Shown: positions 49,664 through 57,335 of the stretch, in pieces
Layout of the letters: every line of letters begins with the position of its first letter
Numbering within the stretch: the stretch's first letter is position 1
Assembly (NCBI GenBank): GCA_019310965.1
Contig: JAFDDG010000011.1
Span: 61,007-125,006 of the forward strand
Length of the DNA: 64,000 nucleotides
Direction of reading: 5' to 3'
Source: Deltaproteobacteria bacterium
GTDB taxonomy: Bacteria; Myxococcota_A; UBA9160; SMWR01
Made by a program: the position numbers and the translations under genes
The notes under the pieces: generated by a model
Seen by the model: only the letters and a program-made list of their open reading frames with translations
The model's database searches: none
Told to the model about the DNA's origin: nothing

Positions 49664-50021
49664 CACCGGCTCGCGGCAAGACGCCTGACGGCCCCAAGGA
49701 ATCCGTCCCGATCTCGACCCCATGCGCCACTCCTGCACCCGCCGCCCAGCGCTCCCGGGCACCCACGCCAACGAGCCCGCCGCCCCCCGGCCGCCAGCAC
49801 AGCCGACCCGTTGAAATCGCCCCCCCCTCTCGGGGCCCATTTGTCGGAAACGTACTAATCGGTCATTGCCGAAATGCAGCCTGTTTTTCCTGTCTGCGAC
49901 GCGAGGTGATGCATGCCACGCGTAGCATGGCGCAGGCCCGCCGCGGACGGAACCCCGCGCTGTCGCTCCGGGCCCCACCGGGTATCGTGTAGCGGTCCGC
50001 GCGGGCATCGGAGGCCACGGA
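49664..50021. other. 358-base intergenic stretch without recognisable gene
   Basis: It contains C-rich tracts (around 49784-49793 and 49825-49832) and a slightly AT-richer part (49848-49891). A GGAGG ribosome site at 50010-50014 serves the next gene. Overlapping ORFs here look like shadows, with no family resemblance. Upstream promoter elements are not clear. Confidence 0.5.
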
Positions 50022-51128
50022 TTGGAGTTCTACGAGCGCCTCGACCGGTGGGTCGCCCGGGGCGAGGAGCGCATCGGTCGCCGTCTCTTCGCGCTGGCGA
50101 ACGGCGCCATGCTGATGGCCGTCGCCGCGCTGTGCGTGCGCATGGAGTCGAAGCCCGCGGTGCTCGGCAGTGCCTACGCGGCGCTCTCCGAGGATCCGTT
50201 CGCGTTCACGAGGAGCCCGGTGGGCTTCCGGATCCTGACGCCGCTGCTGAGCTGGTCGGTTGGGCTGCGCGGCCACGATCTGATGTGGACGAACCTGGCG
50301 CTCGCCTGGCTGCTGCTCGTCGTCGTCTTCCTCGTGTTTCGCGCCCGGGCGCCGCGTCCCGGAGACGCGCTGGTCGCGTCGGCGACGCTCGCGTTCTCGC
50401 TCGTCACGCTCTCGACGATCTTCTCGCCCTGGTACTGCGATCCCGCCACCTATCTCGCCGTCTTCGGCATGTGGTGCCTGCGCGAACGCCGCGTGGCGTT
50501 CTACGTCGTCTTCTTCCTCGGCCTGCTGAATCGCGAGTCGATCGCGTTCCTGATCCCGTGGTTCGCGTTCATCGATCTCGCGGAGTCGCGCAACCGGGGG
50601 CGAGCCGTGCTGGAGCAGCTCGCCGGCTACGGCGCGGCGCTGGCGCTGCTGTTCCTCTTCCGTGCCTGGGTCGCCTCCCACGGACAGGTGAGCCTCACCC
50701 TCGCCTTCTATCTCGAGCCGCTGCGGAGCGATCCGCTCCACTACCTGCGGATGACGGCCGGGCGCCAGTGGATCGGTCTCTACAGCGTCTTCGGCGTGCT
50801 GTGGCTGATTCCGGCGGCGGCGGCGGCGGCGATGTGGCGGCGCGGCGAGCGCGTCGGACCGCTCTCGATGGCGCTGCTGCTGCTGGTGACGTGGTCCCAG
50901 CTGCTCGTCGCCTACGACAGCTCGCGGCTCTTCACGCTGGGCTTCCTGCTGATGGTCGTGGCACTCGACGACTGCTTTCAGCACGATGACGGACGTTTCC
51001 GCCCCTGGGCGCTCTGGCTGATCGGTCTCCAGATCCTCGCGCCGCAGCTGCGCACCGCCCAGAAGCTCGTCTGGGTGATGGAGACGCCGCTCGGCCAGCT
51101 CGCGACGAAGTGGTTGTCCGGGGGCTGA
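50022..51128 (+). CDS. polytopic membrane protein, possibly GT-C-type
   Basis: 368 residues from TTG, preceded by GGAGG at 50010-50014; no ATG or GTG gives a better start. Eight or nine membrane helices are visible (e.g. 'LALAWLLLVVVFLVF', 'AFYVVFFLGLLNRESIAFLI'). The loop 'SPWYCDPATYLAVFGMWCL' and 'NRESIAF' recall membrane glycosyltransferase-like or dolichyl-phosphate-mannose-type proteins, but no catalytic motif is certain. It stands alone, flanked by repeat copies 2 and 3. Confidence 0.65.
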   Translation: MEFYERLDRWVARGEERIGRRLFALANGAMLMAVAALCVRMESKPAVLGSAYAALSEDPFAFTRSPVGFRILTPLLSWSVGLRGHDLMWTNLALAWLLLVVVFLVFRARAPRPGDALVASATLAFSLVTLSTIFSPWYCDPATYLAVFGMWCLRERRVAFYVVFFLGLLNRESIAFLIPWFAFIDLAESRNRGRAVLEQLAGYGAALALLFLFRAWVASHGQVSLTLAFYLEPLRSDPLHYLRMTAGRQWIGLYSVFGVLWLIPAAAAAAMWRRGERVGPLSMALLLLVTWSQLLVAYDSSRLFTLGFLLMVVALDDCFQHDDGRFRPWALWLIGLQILAPQLRTAQKLVWVMETPLGQLATKWLSGG

Positions 51129-51194
51129 GCGGCGTCGTCAGCGTCTGCGGTATCGGGTGAGCACCGCACGTCGGGTGGGTCTTCACTTGCACGG

Positions 51195-51420
51195 CGGCGG
51201 CCTACAACCTCGTGAGGATCCGCGGCTCGCACTGGCTGGGTGAAAGTGTTGCCGGACGCCACGGAGGAACGTGCCGGGTGCGAAGGCGGTGGCGCGCGGA
51301 AGCAGAGGTGCCCCAGCGCAGGCGCAGCGCATCGTCAATGAAGGAACGAGGGGCGCCGGCGCATGAGCACGACACCGCCTTCGCACCCGGCCCTGGCACC
51401 GCTCGCCGACCTATCTCAGC
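51195..51420 (+). repeat. dispersed hairpin repeat, copy 3 (full length, ~226 bp)
   Basis: It is collinear with copy 1 from base 51195 to 51420. The perfect 19-bp inverted arms are 51273-51291 and 51373-51391. Relative to copy 1 the arms differ at one position (G to T on the left, C to A on the right), so pairing is preserved. It lies in the 298-base gap between the converging membrane-protein and transglycosylase genes and ends 6 bases from the latter's stop codon. Confidence 0.9.
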
Positions 51421-51426
51421 AACCTG

Positions 51427-53610
51427 CTAACCGGCCGAAGCCGGTGTTCCGGTGCGGCCTTCGACCTCGCTGCGCGGCTCGATGACCGGCACGATGAGCG
51501 CCGCGCCCGAGGGCAGGGCGCCGAAGTCGATGTCGGGGTTGTACTGGCGCAGCAGCCAGATCGGAACCTCGAACTTCTTGTGGCTCAGGTACCAGACGGA
51601 GTCGCCGCGGCGGATCACGTGGTCGGTGGTGTGCGTCACCACCCACGCGGCGAAGAACTCTTCCTGAAGCGTGCGGTGGTACTCGAGCCTGCGCTGCTCG
51701 AAGACCTCTGGCGTCACGCGACTGAAGTCGAGCTTCTTGCGCTGGCCGATCACCAACGGCGTGCGCTGGCTCATGCGATTGAGCTGGCGCAGGCGGGACG
51801 CGCGCACCTCCAGCCATTCCGCGTAGTGGCCGAGCGTCTCTTCCGCCTGGACGGTGACCCGTTGGCTCGAGCTCACGGCGTAGTCCGACGGATCCGGCAC
51901 CGCCTCCTCGCTGGGCGCGGTGATGGCGACCACGCGCGCCTGCTCCGGCAGACCCGCGTCCGCGGGCTCGCCGTTCGCGATGGGCTCTGGCTCCGGCTCC
52001 GGTGAAGGCTGCGCTGTGCGCGCGGGCCGTGGGGCCGGGACCGGTGCCACGCTGGCCACTCTGACGGCTTCCGCAGGCTCCGCCGCCGGCGGTGCACTCG
52101 CCACCTGGATCTGCTTCGGCGCCACGCGCAGGCGCTGACCGATGGCGAGCCGGTTCTTGTTGCGCATGCTGTTCCAGCGCACCAGGTCGCCCTGGCTCAC
52201 TCCGAAGCGCGCCGAGATGATCGACAGGTTGTCGCCCCGGCGCACGTGATACACGCCGTCGCTCGGCGGCTCGGCCCGCGCCACCTCGATGGTGGTCGTT
52301 CCGTCGCTCGGCAGACGCAGAACCTGGCCTACGCGGATGCGGTGTCGGCTGCGCAGGTTGTTCAGGTGGACGAGCTCGCTCTGGGTCGTGTGGTAACGCC
52401 GTGCGATGATCGAGATCGTGTCGCCGCGCCGCACCTTGTGAAAGCGGTCGCGCTTCTGGCGCGCGAGCCGCTCGGAGTCGGGAATCTGCGCCAGAATCGA
52501 GCTTACGGGTTGCTCGAGTGCGTGCCGCGGAATCTGCAGCTTGTAGCCCTTCGGCACGAGCTTGGCCCCGTTCCACACGGCGGGCAGCAATGCCAGGTTG
52601 TGGTCGTGCAGTGTCTCCTCGTCCACGTCGAGCGCTTGGGTGAGGCTGGCCACCGAGTAGTAGGCGTCGGTTTCGAGGATGTCGTAGGCGAGCGGCGCCG
52701 CCGGCTGGAGCCTGCCGAAGTAGCGCGTCGGATTTTGGTGGATTCGCCACGCCGCCAGGAACTCGGTGTAGAAGTTGCGCGACGCGAAGCCGAAGGTGCG
52801 GCCCCTGTACTCGCGCGCGATCACTCCCAGATCGCGGGTGCCGGTCTTGCGCACCGCCCGCGCCATGCCCGCCACGCCGTGGTTGTAGGCCGTGATGGCC
52901 AGGGGCCACGATTCTAGACGCGCGTAGTTGTCGCGCAGCAGCTTGGCCGCGGCGATCGTCGCCAGCTGCGGGTTCATGCGTTCGTCGACCACGTGGTCGA
53001 CGCGCAGGTAGAGGCGCCCCGTGGAGCGCATGAATTGCCAGATCCCCGCGGCACCCACGCGCGAGTAGGCGCGCGGGTTGTACGACGACTCGACGTGCGG
53101 CAGCGCCACGAGCGCGGCGGGCACACCGTACTCCTCGAGCACGTCGGCGATCTTGCCGCTCCAGAAGCCCGAGCGGACGAGGCCATCGCGAAACGGGTCG
53201 GCCTGGCCGCGCTGAAAGCGCAGCTGACTCGATGCCCGCTTCAGCGTCGCGTTCGACACGCCCTTCGGCCACAGGGCCAGCACACGCGTCTCGTCGGCGG
53301 AGAGTCCCGAGCGCTTGCCCGTCGCGAGCCTGCGGAGGATGGCCCGGTAGTGACTCTTGCGCGCGTCGACCCGCCGTTCTCGCGCGCGCCTCGATGCGCG
53401 CTCTGGGAGCGTCGTCACTTCGTACACGACGCCGAGATGGCCGGCGTCGTGGAGCAGACCGTCCGAGCTGTCGACCTCGGTGTAGATCCGCATCCAGAAC
53501 TCGACATTCGGCTCGAGCCCGGAGGGCAGGGGCAGATCGCTCGTCGCCGCCGCTGGGGTCAGCGGTGCCGTGCAGAGCCACAACAGCAGAGCAATGGCGA
53601 GCCTGGGCAT
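51427..53610 (-). CDS. lytic transglycosylase with LysM repeats (MltD-like)
   Basis: 727 residues with an N-terminal signal peptide (LAIALLLWLCTAPLTPAAA). The SLT catalytic domain has 'ALPHVESSYNPRAYS' (catalytic Glu) and 'GAAGIWQFMRSTGRLY'. At least three LysM peptidoglycan-binding repeats follow: 'HKVRRGDTISIIARRY', 'YHVRRGDNLSIISARF' and 'HVIRRGDSVWYLSHKK', plus a weaker one near 'VQAEETLGHYAEW'. A Pro/Glu-rich linker lies between repeats. It cleaves peptidoglycan glycan strands in the periplasm. Confidence 0.93.
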   Translation of the reverse strand: MPRLAIALLLWLCTAPLTPAAATSDLPLPSGLEPNVEFWMRIYTEVDSSDGLLHDAGHLGVVYEVTTLPERASRRARERRVDARKSHYRAILRRLATGKRSGLSADETRVLALWPKGVSNATLKRASSQLRFQRGQADPFRDGLVRSGFWSGKIADVLEEYGVPAALVALPHVESSYNPRAYSRVGAAGIWQFMRSTGRLYLRVDHVVDERMNPQLATIAAAKLLRDNYARLESWPLAITAYNHGVAGMARAVRKTGTRDLGVIAREYRGRTFGFASRNFYTEFLAAWRIHQNPTRYFGRLQPAAPLAYDILETDAYYSVASLTQALDVDEETLHDHNLALLPAVWNGAKLVPKGYKLQIPRHALEQPVSSILAQIPDSERLARQKRDRFHKVRRGDTISIIARRYHTTQSELVHLNNLRSRHRIRVGQVLRLPSDGTTTIEVARAEPPSDGVYHVRRGDNLSIISARFGVSQGDLVRWNSMRNKNRLAIGQRLRVAPKQIQVASAPPAAEPAEAVRVASVAPVPAPRPARTAQPSPEPEPEPIANGEPADAGLPEQARVVAITAPSEEAVPDPSDYAVSSSQRVTVQAEETLGHYAEWLEVRASRLRQLNRMSQRTPLVIGQRKKLDFSRVTPEVFEQRRLEYHRTLQEEFFAAWVVTHTTDHVIRRGDSVWYLSHKKFEVPIWLLRQYNPDIDFGALPSGAALIVPVIEPRSEVEGRTGTPASAG

Positions 53611-53672
53611 GGATGTTCCACGAATCGGCAAGTTCTCCCGGAAACCTGACGCCGAACCAGGGCGGTTGGTTT

Positions 53673-53691
53673 CCGCCCCCGGGGGGGGCGG
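53673..53691 (-). terminator. GC-rich hairpin after ffh
   Basis: CCGCCCCC / GGGGGCGG form an 8-bp stem with a 3-base loop, starting 15 bases after the ffh stop on the minus strand. A second inverted repeat GGAAACC (53640-53646) / GGTTTCC (53668-53674), with inner AACC/GGTT, overlaps it and lies before the transglycosylase gene. It probably limits read-through from ffh; no U tract is present. Confidence 0.5.
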
Positions 53692-53705
53692 CGACGCGCC
53701 CGTGC

Positions 53706-55214
53706 TCAGCGTTTGCGGTTCTTGCGTCGTGCCTTGCGCGCCTGCTTGCGCTTGCCCTTCTGCTTGGAACGGCGGCGCTCCTGGGCCCTGGCGCCGGGCC
53801 CCGTGCTGCCGGAGCCCGCCCCGCCTCCGCCCAGCAGCGCCATCGGATCCATGCCGCCAGCGCCTGCCAGCTGGTTCATGCCGGGGATCTTCGAGAGCAT
53901 GCCCCCGGAGCCGATGGACGCCATCATTTCGCGCATCTGCCCGAAGCGCCCGACCAGATCCTTCACGTCCGACGAGCGCCGGCCACTGCCCCGCGCGATG
54001 CGCTTGGCGCGGCTCTTGTCGATCAGGTCCGGCTGCTTGCGCTCCGCCGGCGTCATGGAGTGGATCAGCGATTCGACCTTCTGCAGCTGGGTCTCCTCGA
54101 TCTGGTCCGCGAGTCCGCCCATGCCGGGCAGCTTGGCGAAGACCTCCCGCAGGGGCCCCATCTTCTGGATCATGCGCAGCTGTTTGAGCAGGTCGTCGAG
54201 GCCGAACTGGCCCTTCAGCAACCGCTCCGCGTCCTCCTCGGCTTCCTTCTCGTCCGCCACGCGCTCGAAGTCGCGCACCAGCCCGACCACGTCGCCCATG
54301 CCGAGGATGCGCGAGGCCAGGCCCTCGGGCCGGAAGGGTTCCAGGCGGTCGAGGGCTTCGCCGGTGCCGATGAACTTGATCGGGACGCCGGTGACTTCCT
54401 TCACCGCCAGGGCTGCGCCGCCTCGCGCGTCGCCGTCGAGCTTGGTGAGCATCAGGCCGTCGAGCTCGAGGCGCTCGGCGAAGGCCTTGGCCACGTTGAC
54501 GGCGTCGCGGCCCATCAGGGCGTCGCACACCAGCAGTCGATTCGACGGGGCCACCGCCGCCTCGATCTGCTCGAGCTCGGCCATCAGCTCGTCGTCGATG
54601 GCGAGGCGTCCGGCCGTGTCGTAGATGATCGCGTCGTGGCCCTCGCGCCGCGCGCGCTCGGCTGCGGCGGCGCAGATGGCGGGCGGGGTGTCGCCCTCGG
54701 CCCCGGCGTGAACGGGCACGCCGATGCGCTCGCCGAGCTGTTGGAGCTGGAGTACCGCGGCCGGGCGGTAGACGTCGGCGGCCACCAGGAGCGGTCTGCG
54801 TTGCTTCTCCTTCAGGTGGAGGGCGAGCTTCGCGGCCTGGGTCGTCTTGCCGACACCCTGCAGGCCCAGCAGCAACACGGAAGTGACTCCGTCCTTGCCG
54901 CGGGTCAGCTCGGGCTCCACCGGTCCCATCAGCTCGGTCAGCTGTTCCTCGCAGGCCTTCACGAAGTGCTGGCCCGGGGTCACCTTGACCAGGCGTCCGG
55001 AGGCGTCGCGCACCCGGGTCGCCACCTTCTCGCCGAGCACACGTTCCTTGACGCCCGCGAGGAAGCCCTTCACGACCTCCAGGTCGACGTCGGCCTCGAG
55101 CAGCGACATGCGGACGTCGCGCAGCGCCTCATCGACGCTTTCGTCGTTGAGTTGACGGATCCCGGTCAGACGGTCCCGGGCAGCCGCAAAGCCTTGACTC
55201 AGGGTTTCGAGCAT
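53706..55214 (-). CDS. ffh: signal recognition particle protein Ffh
   Basis: 502 residues. The N domain starts 'LETLSQGFAAARDRLTG'. The G domain has 'LLLGLQGVGKTTQAAKLA', 'DVYRPAAVLQLQQLGE', 'DTAGRLAIDDELM' and 'TKLDGDARGGAAL'. The Met-rich M domain ('LKQLRMIQKMGPLREVFAKL', 'SIGSGGMLSKIPGMNQL') binds 4.5S RNA and signal peptides. The C-terminus is strongly basic (KQKGKRKQARKARRKNRKR), longer than in many relatives. It targets inner-membrane proteins to FtsY. No 4.5S RNA gene was recognised here. Confidence 0.97.
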   Translation of the reverse strand: MLETLSQGFAAARDRLTGIRQLNDESVDEALRDVRMSLLEADVDLEVVKGFLAGVKERVLGEKVATRVRDASGRLVKVTPGQHFVKACEEQLTELMGPVEPELTRGKDGVTSVLLLGLQGVGKTTQAAKLALHLKEKQRRPLLVAADVYRPAAVLQLQQLGERIGVPVHAGAEGDTPPAICAAAAERARREGHDAIIYDTAGRLAIDDELMAELEQIEAAVAPSNRLLVCDALMGRDAVNVAKAFAERLELDGLMLTKLDGDARGGAALAVKEVTGVPIKFIGTGEALDRLEPFRPEGLASRILGMGDVVGLVRDFERVADEKEAEEDAERLLKGQFGLDDLLKQLRMIQKMGPLREVFAKLPGMGGLADQIEETQLQKVESLIHSMTPAERKQPDLIDKSRAKRIARGSGRRSSDVKDLVGRFGQMREMMASIGSGGMLSKIPGMNQLAGAGGMDPMALLGGGGAGSGSTGPGARAQERRRSKQKGKRKQARKARRKNRKR

Positions 55215-55302
55215 TGGATCGGGCAGGGTAGCGCCGCTTGCCGCGACCTGCGTCCGCGTGCACCATGGCGCCCATTCATCGTCACGGGAGAGACAGCGAG
55301 CG

Positions 55303-55518
55303 ATGCCGACCGAGGTGGAAGCGCAGATTGCCGGAAATGTTTGGAAGATCGAGAAGGCCGTTGGGGACGCGGTGCAGGATGAAGACGTCATCCTGATCCT
55401 CGAGTCGATGAAGATGGAGATCCCCGTTGAGGCGCCTTGCGGCGGCACGCTGACCGAGATCCGCGTGGCCGAAGGCGACGCCGTCGACGAGGGGGCGGTT
55501 CTCGCGGTGATCGACTGA
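55303..55518 (+). CDS. biotin carboxyl carrier domain protein
   Basis: 71 residues, a single biotinyl domain with the biotin-acceptor motif ESMKME and the flanking 'GDAVQDEDVILIL' and 'GGTLTEIRVAEGDAV'. Stand-alone carriers of this size serve acyl-CoA carboxylases, with the carboxylase subunits encoded elsewhere. The following GNAT gene starts 3 bases after its stop. Confidence 0.92.
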   Translation: MPTEVEAQIAGNVWKIEKAVGDAVQDEDVILILESMKMEIPVEAPCGGTLTEIRVAEGDAVDEGAVLAVID

Positions 55519-55521
55519 GCC

Positions 55522-56367
55522 ATGCCGGCGGCCATCCGAGCGGCTGTTGTCCGGCGCGAGGATCGCGACGAGGTCGTCGACTACCTGGCGCAGGACGCGC
55601 GCGGCAATCTGCTGCTGCTCGACATGGCGGTGAGGGTCGGCAGGCGCGGAGCGCCGGGCGAGCTGCGCGCGGAGCTGGCCGTGGCCCGGCGCGAGGGAGC
55701 CATCGTGGGTGTGGCCGGTCTGCGGCCGAGCGTCGCGCTCGACGCGGTCAGCGATTCCGAGGCGATCGAAGCCTTCTTGCCCTTCATCGAGACGCTCGGC
55801 GTCGGCCTGGTGAAGAGCGGCGTGCGGGGGGTCGATGCCCTCTGGGACGAGCTATTGCGGCGCGCGCCCCGGCGCCCGCTGCTCGATCGTCACGAGACGG
55901 CCTATGCCGTGCAGCCCACGGTCGCGATTCTGGCGTCTGGCGTCGCGCGCCCGGCCGTCGCTGGGGATCTGGAGCCCCTGGTGGTGGCGGCGCGGGAGAG
56001 CTTGCGCGAAGAGGGGCGGCCGGATCCGTTCGAAGGCGACGTGCGGAACTTCCGACGCTGGGTGCGCGGTCGGCTGCCGCGCGCCCGCGTCGTCGAGGAG
56101 CGTGGGCGCATTGTCTGCGTTGGCTACGCCGATGTGCAACGCGCCGACGGCTGGCTGTTGCAGGGTGTCTACACCTGGCCTGAGGCGCGCGGCCGCGGCC
56201 ACGCCAGCTGCGGCGTGTCTGCGCTGTGCCGCGAAGCCTTCGAGGCCGGCGCCGATCACGTGCAGCTGGCTGTGGTGGAGGGCAACGCGGCGGGGGTACG
56301 GCTCTACGAGAAGCTCGGCTTCCAGCCCTTCGCGCGGCTTCGCACGATCCTCTTCTCCCGCGCTTGA
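55522..56367 (+). CDS. GNAT-family N-acetyltransferase
   Basis: 281 residues. The C-terminal GNAT fold is shown by 'GVYTWPEARGRGHASCGVSA' (acetyl-CoA loop) and 'QLAVVEGNAAGVRLYEKLGF' (motif B). The N-terminal ~130 residues form a degenerate GNAT-like domain ('VGVAGLRPSVALDA'). It lies immediately behind the biotin carrier gene. Substrate unknown. Confidence 0.87.
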   Translation: MPAAIRAAVVRREDRDEVVDYLAQDARGNLLLLDMAVRVGRRGAPGELRAELAVARREGAIVGVAGLRPSVALDAVSDSEAIEAFLPFIETLGVGLVKSGVRGVDALWDELLRRAPRRPLLDRHETAYAVQPTVAILASGVARPAVAGDLEPLVVAARESLREEGRPDPFEGDVRNFRRWVRGRLPRARVVEERGRIVCVGYADVQRADGWLLQGVYTWPEARGRGHASCGVSALCREAFEAGADHVQLAVVEGNAAGVRLYEKLGFQPFARLRTILFSRA

Positions 56368-56433
56368 TTCGCGCGCGAGCCCGGTGTTGAATGGCGCGCC
56401 TCAGGCGCCGGTGCCGACAGATGGAGGTGAGGT

Positions 56434-57300
56434 ATGGGGCTGCTCGACGGGAAGGTGGCGATCGTGACCGGAGCGGGTGGCGGCATCGGCCGCGAGCATG
56501 CCTTGGCTCTGGCGAGAGAGGGCGCTGCCGTGGTGGTGAACGATCTCGGTGGAGCGCGGGATGGCAGCGGCTCTGGCGGCCAGCGCATGGCCGACGCCGT
56601 CGTCGAGGAGGTGCGTGCGGCCGGTGGCGAGGCCGTGGCCAATTACGATTCGGTTGCCAGCGTCGAGGGAGGCAGGAACATCCTGCAGTCCGGTCTCGAC
56701 GCCTTCGGGCACGTCGATATCTGCGTCAACAACGCCGGCATCCTGCGCGACAAGAGCTTCGCCAACACCACGGAGGAGCTGTGGGATAGCGTGGTGGAGG
56801 TGCATCTCAAGGGCACCTACTGCGTCACCCACGCGGTGTACGGTCACATGAAGGAGCGCGGTCAGGGCGGAGTGATCATCAACACCAGTTCGACTTCCGG
56901 ACTGGACGGAAATTTCGGGCAGGCGAACTACGGCGCCGCCAAGGCGGGCATCGCCGGAATGTCCCGCTGTCTGGCCATCGAGGGCGTTCGCTACGGCATT
57001 CGCGTCAACATCCTGGCTCCTGTCGCGACGACGCGACTGACCGAGGATCTGCCGACGTTTCAGGACGAGAAGCTCCAGGCACAGATGGACCCGAAGCTGG
57101 TCTCGCCCCTGGTGGTCTACCTGGCGAGCGATCTGGCCAGCGAAGTGACCGGCAAGACCTACTTCGTGGGGGGCGGCCGCATTGCGCAGATGCAGGTGGT
57201 CACCCACACCGGCGTCACCAAGAGCGAGGATGGCGGCGTCTGGACGCCGCAGGAGATCGCCGAGCAGATGCGGCCGGGTGCCATCCTGTTGCCCGAGTAG
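56434..57300 (+). CDS. SDR-family dehydrogenase (MFE-2/FabG-like 3-hydroxyacyl-CoA type)
   Basis: 288 residues with a GGAGG ribosome site. Cofactor loop 'VTGAGGGIGREHALAL' and 'NNAGILRDKS' match peroxisomal MFE-2-type (3R)-hydroxyacyl-CoA dehydrogenase domains. The active site includes 'INTSSTSGLDGNFGQANYGA' (Ser and Tyr) with the following Lys. 'VKGTYCVTHAVYGHM'-like sequence fits the same group. It probably acts in acyl-CoA metabolism together with the dehydrogenases at the window start. The last ~40 residues extend beyond a typical SDR. Confidence 0.9.
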   Translation: MGLLDGKVAIVTGAGGGIGREHALALAREGAAVVVNDLGGARDGSGSGGQRMADAVVEEVRAAGGEAVANYDSVASVEGGRNILQSGLDAFGHVDICVNNAGILRDKSFANTTEELWDSVVEVHLKGTYCVTHAVYGHMKERGQGGVIINTSSTSGLDGNFGQANYGAAKAGIAGMSRCLAIEGVRYGIRVNILAPVATTRLTEDLPTFQDEKLQAQMDPKLVSPLVVYLASDLASEVTGKTYFVGGGRIAQMQVVTHTGVTKSEDGGVWTPQEIAEQMRPGAILLPE

Positions 57301-57335
57301 GGCGTCCTGACCAGGACGGGGTACCTTGCCAGGCG

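Noticed and set aside
49453..49992. A 179-codon plus-strand frame across repeat copy 2 and the following gap
   Set aside because: Pro/Arg-rich, crosses the repeat boundary, and has no homology or ribosome site.
53639..53691. Nested inverted repeats between ffh and the transglycosylase suggesting a riboswitch
   Set aside because: They do not match any riboswitch core I know; a terminator-like hairpin explains most of the pairing.
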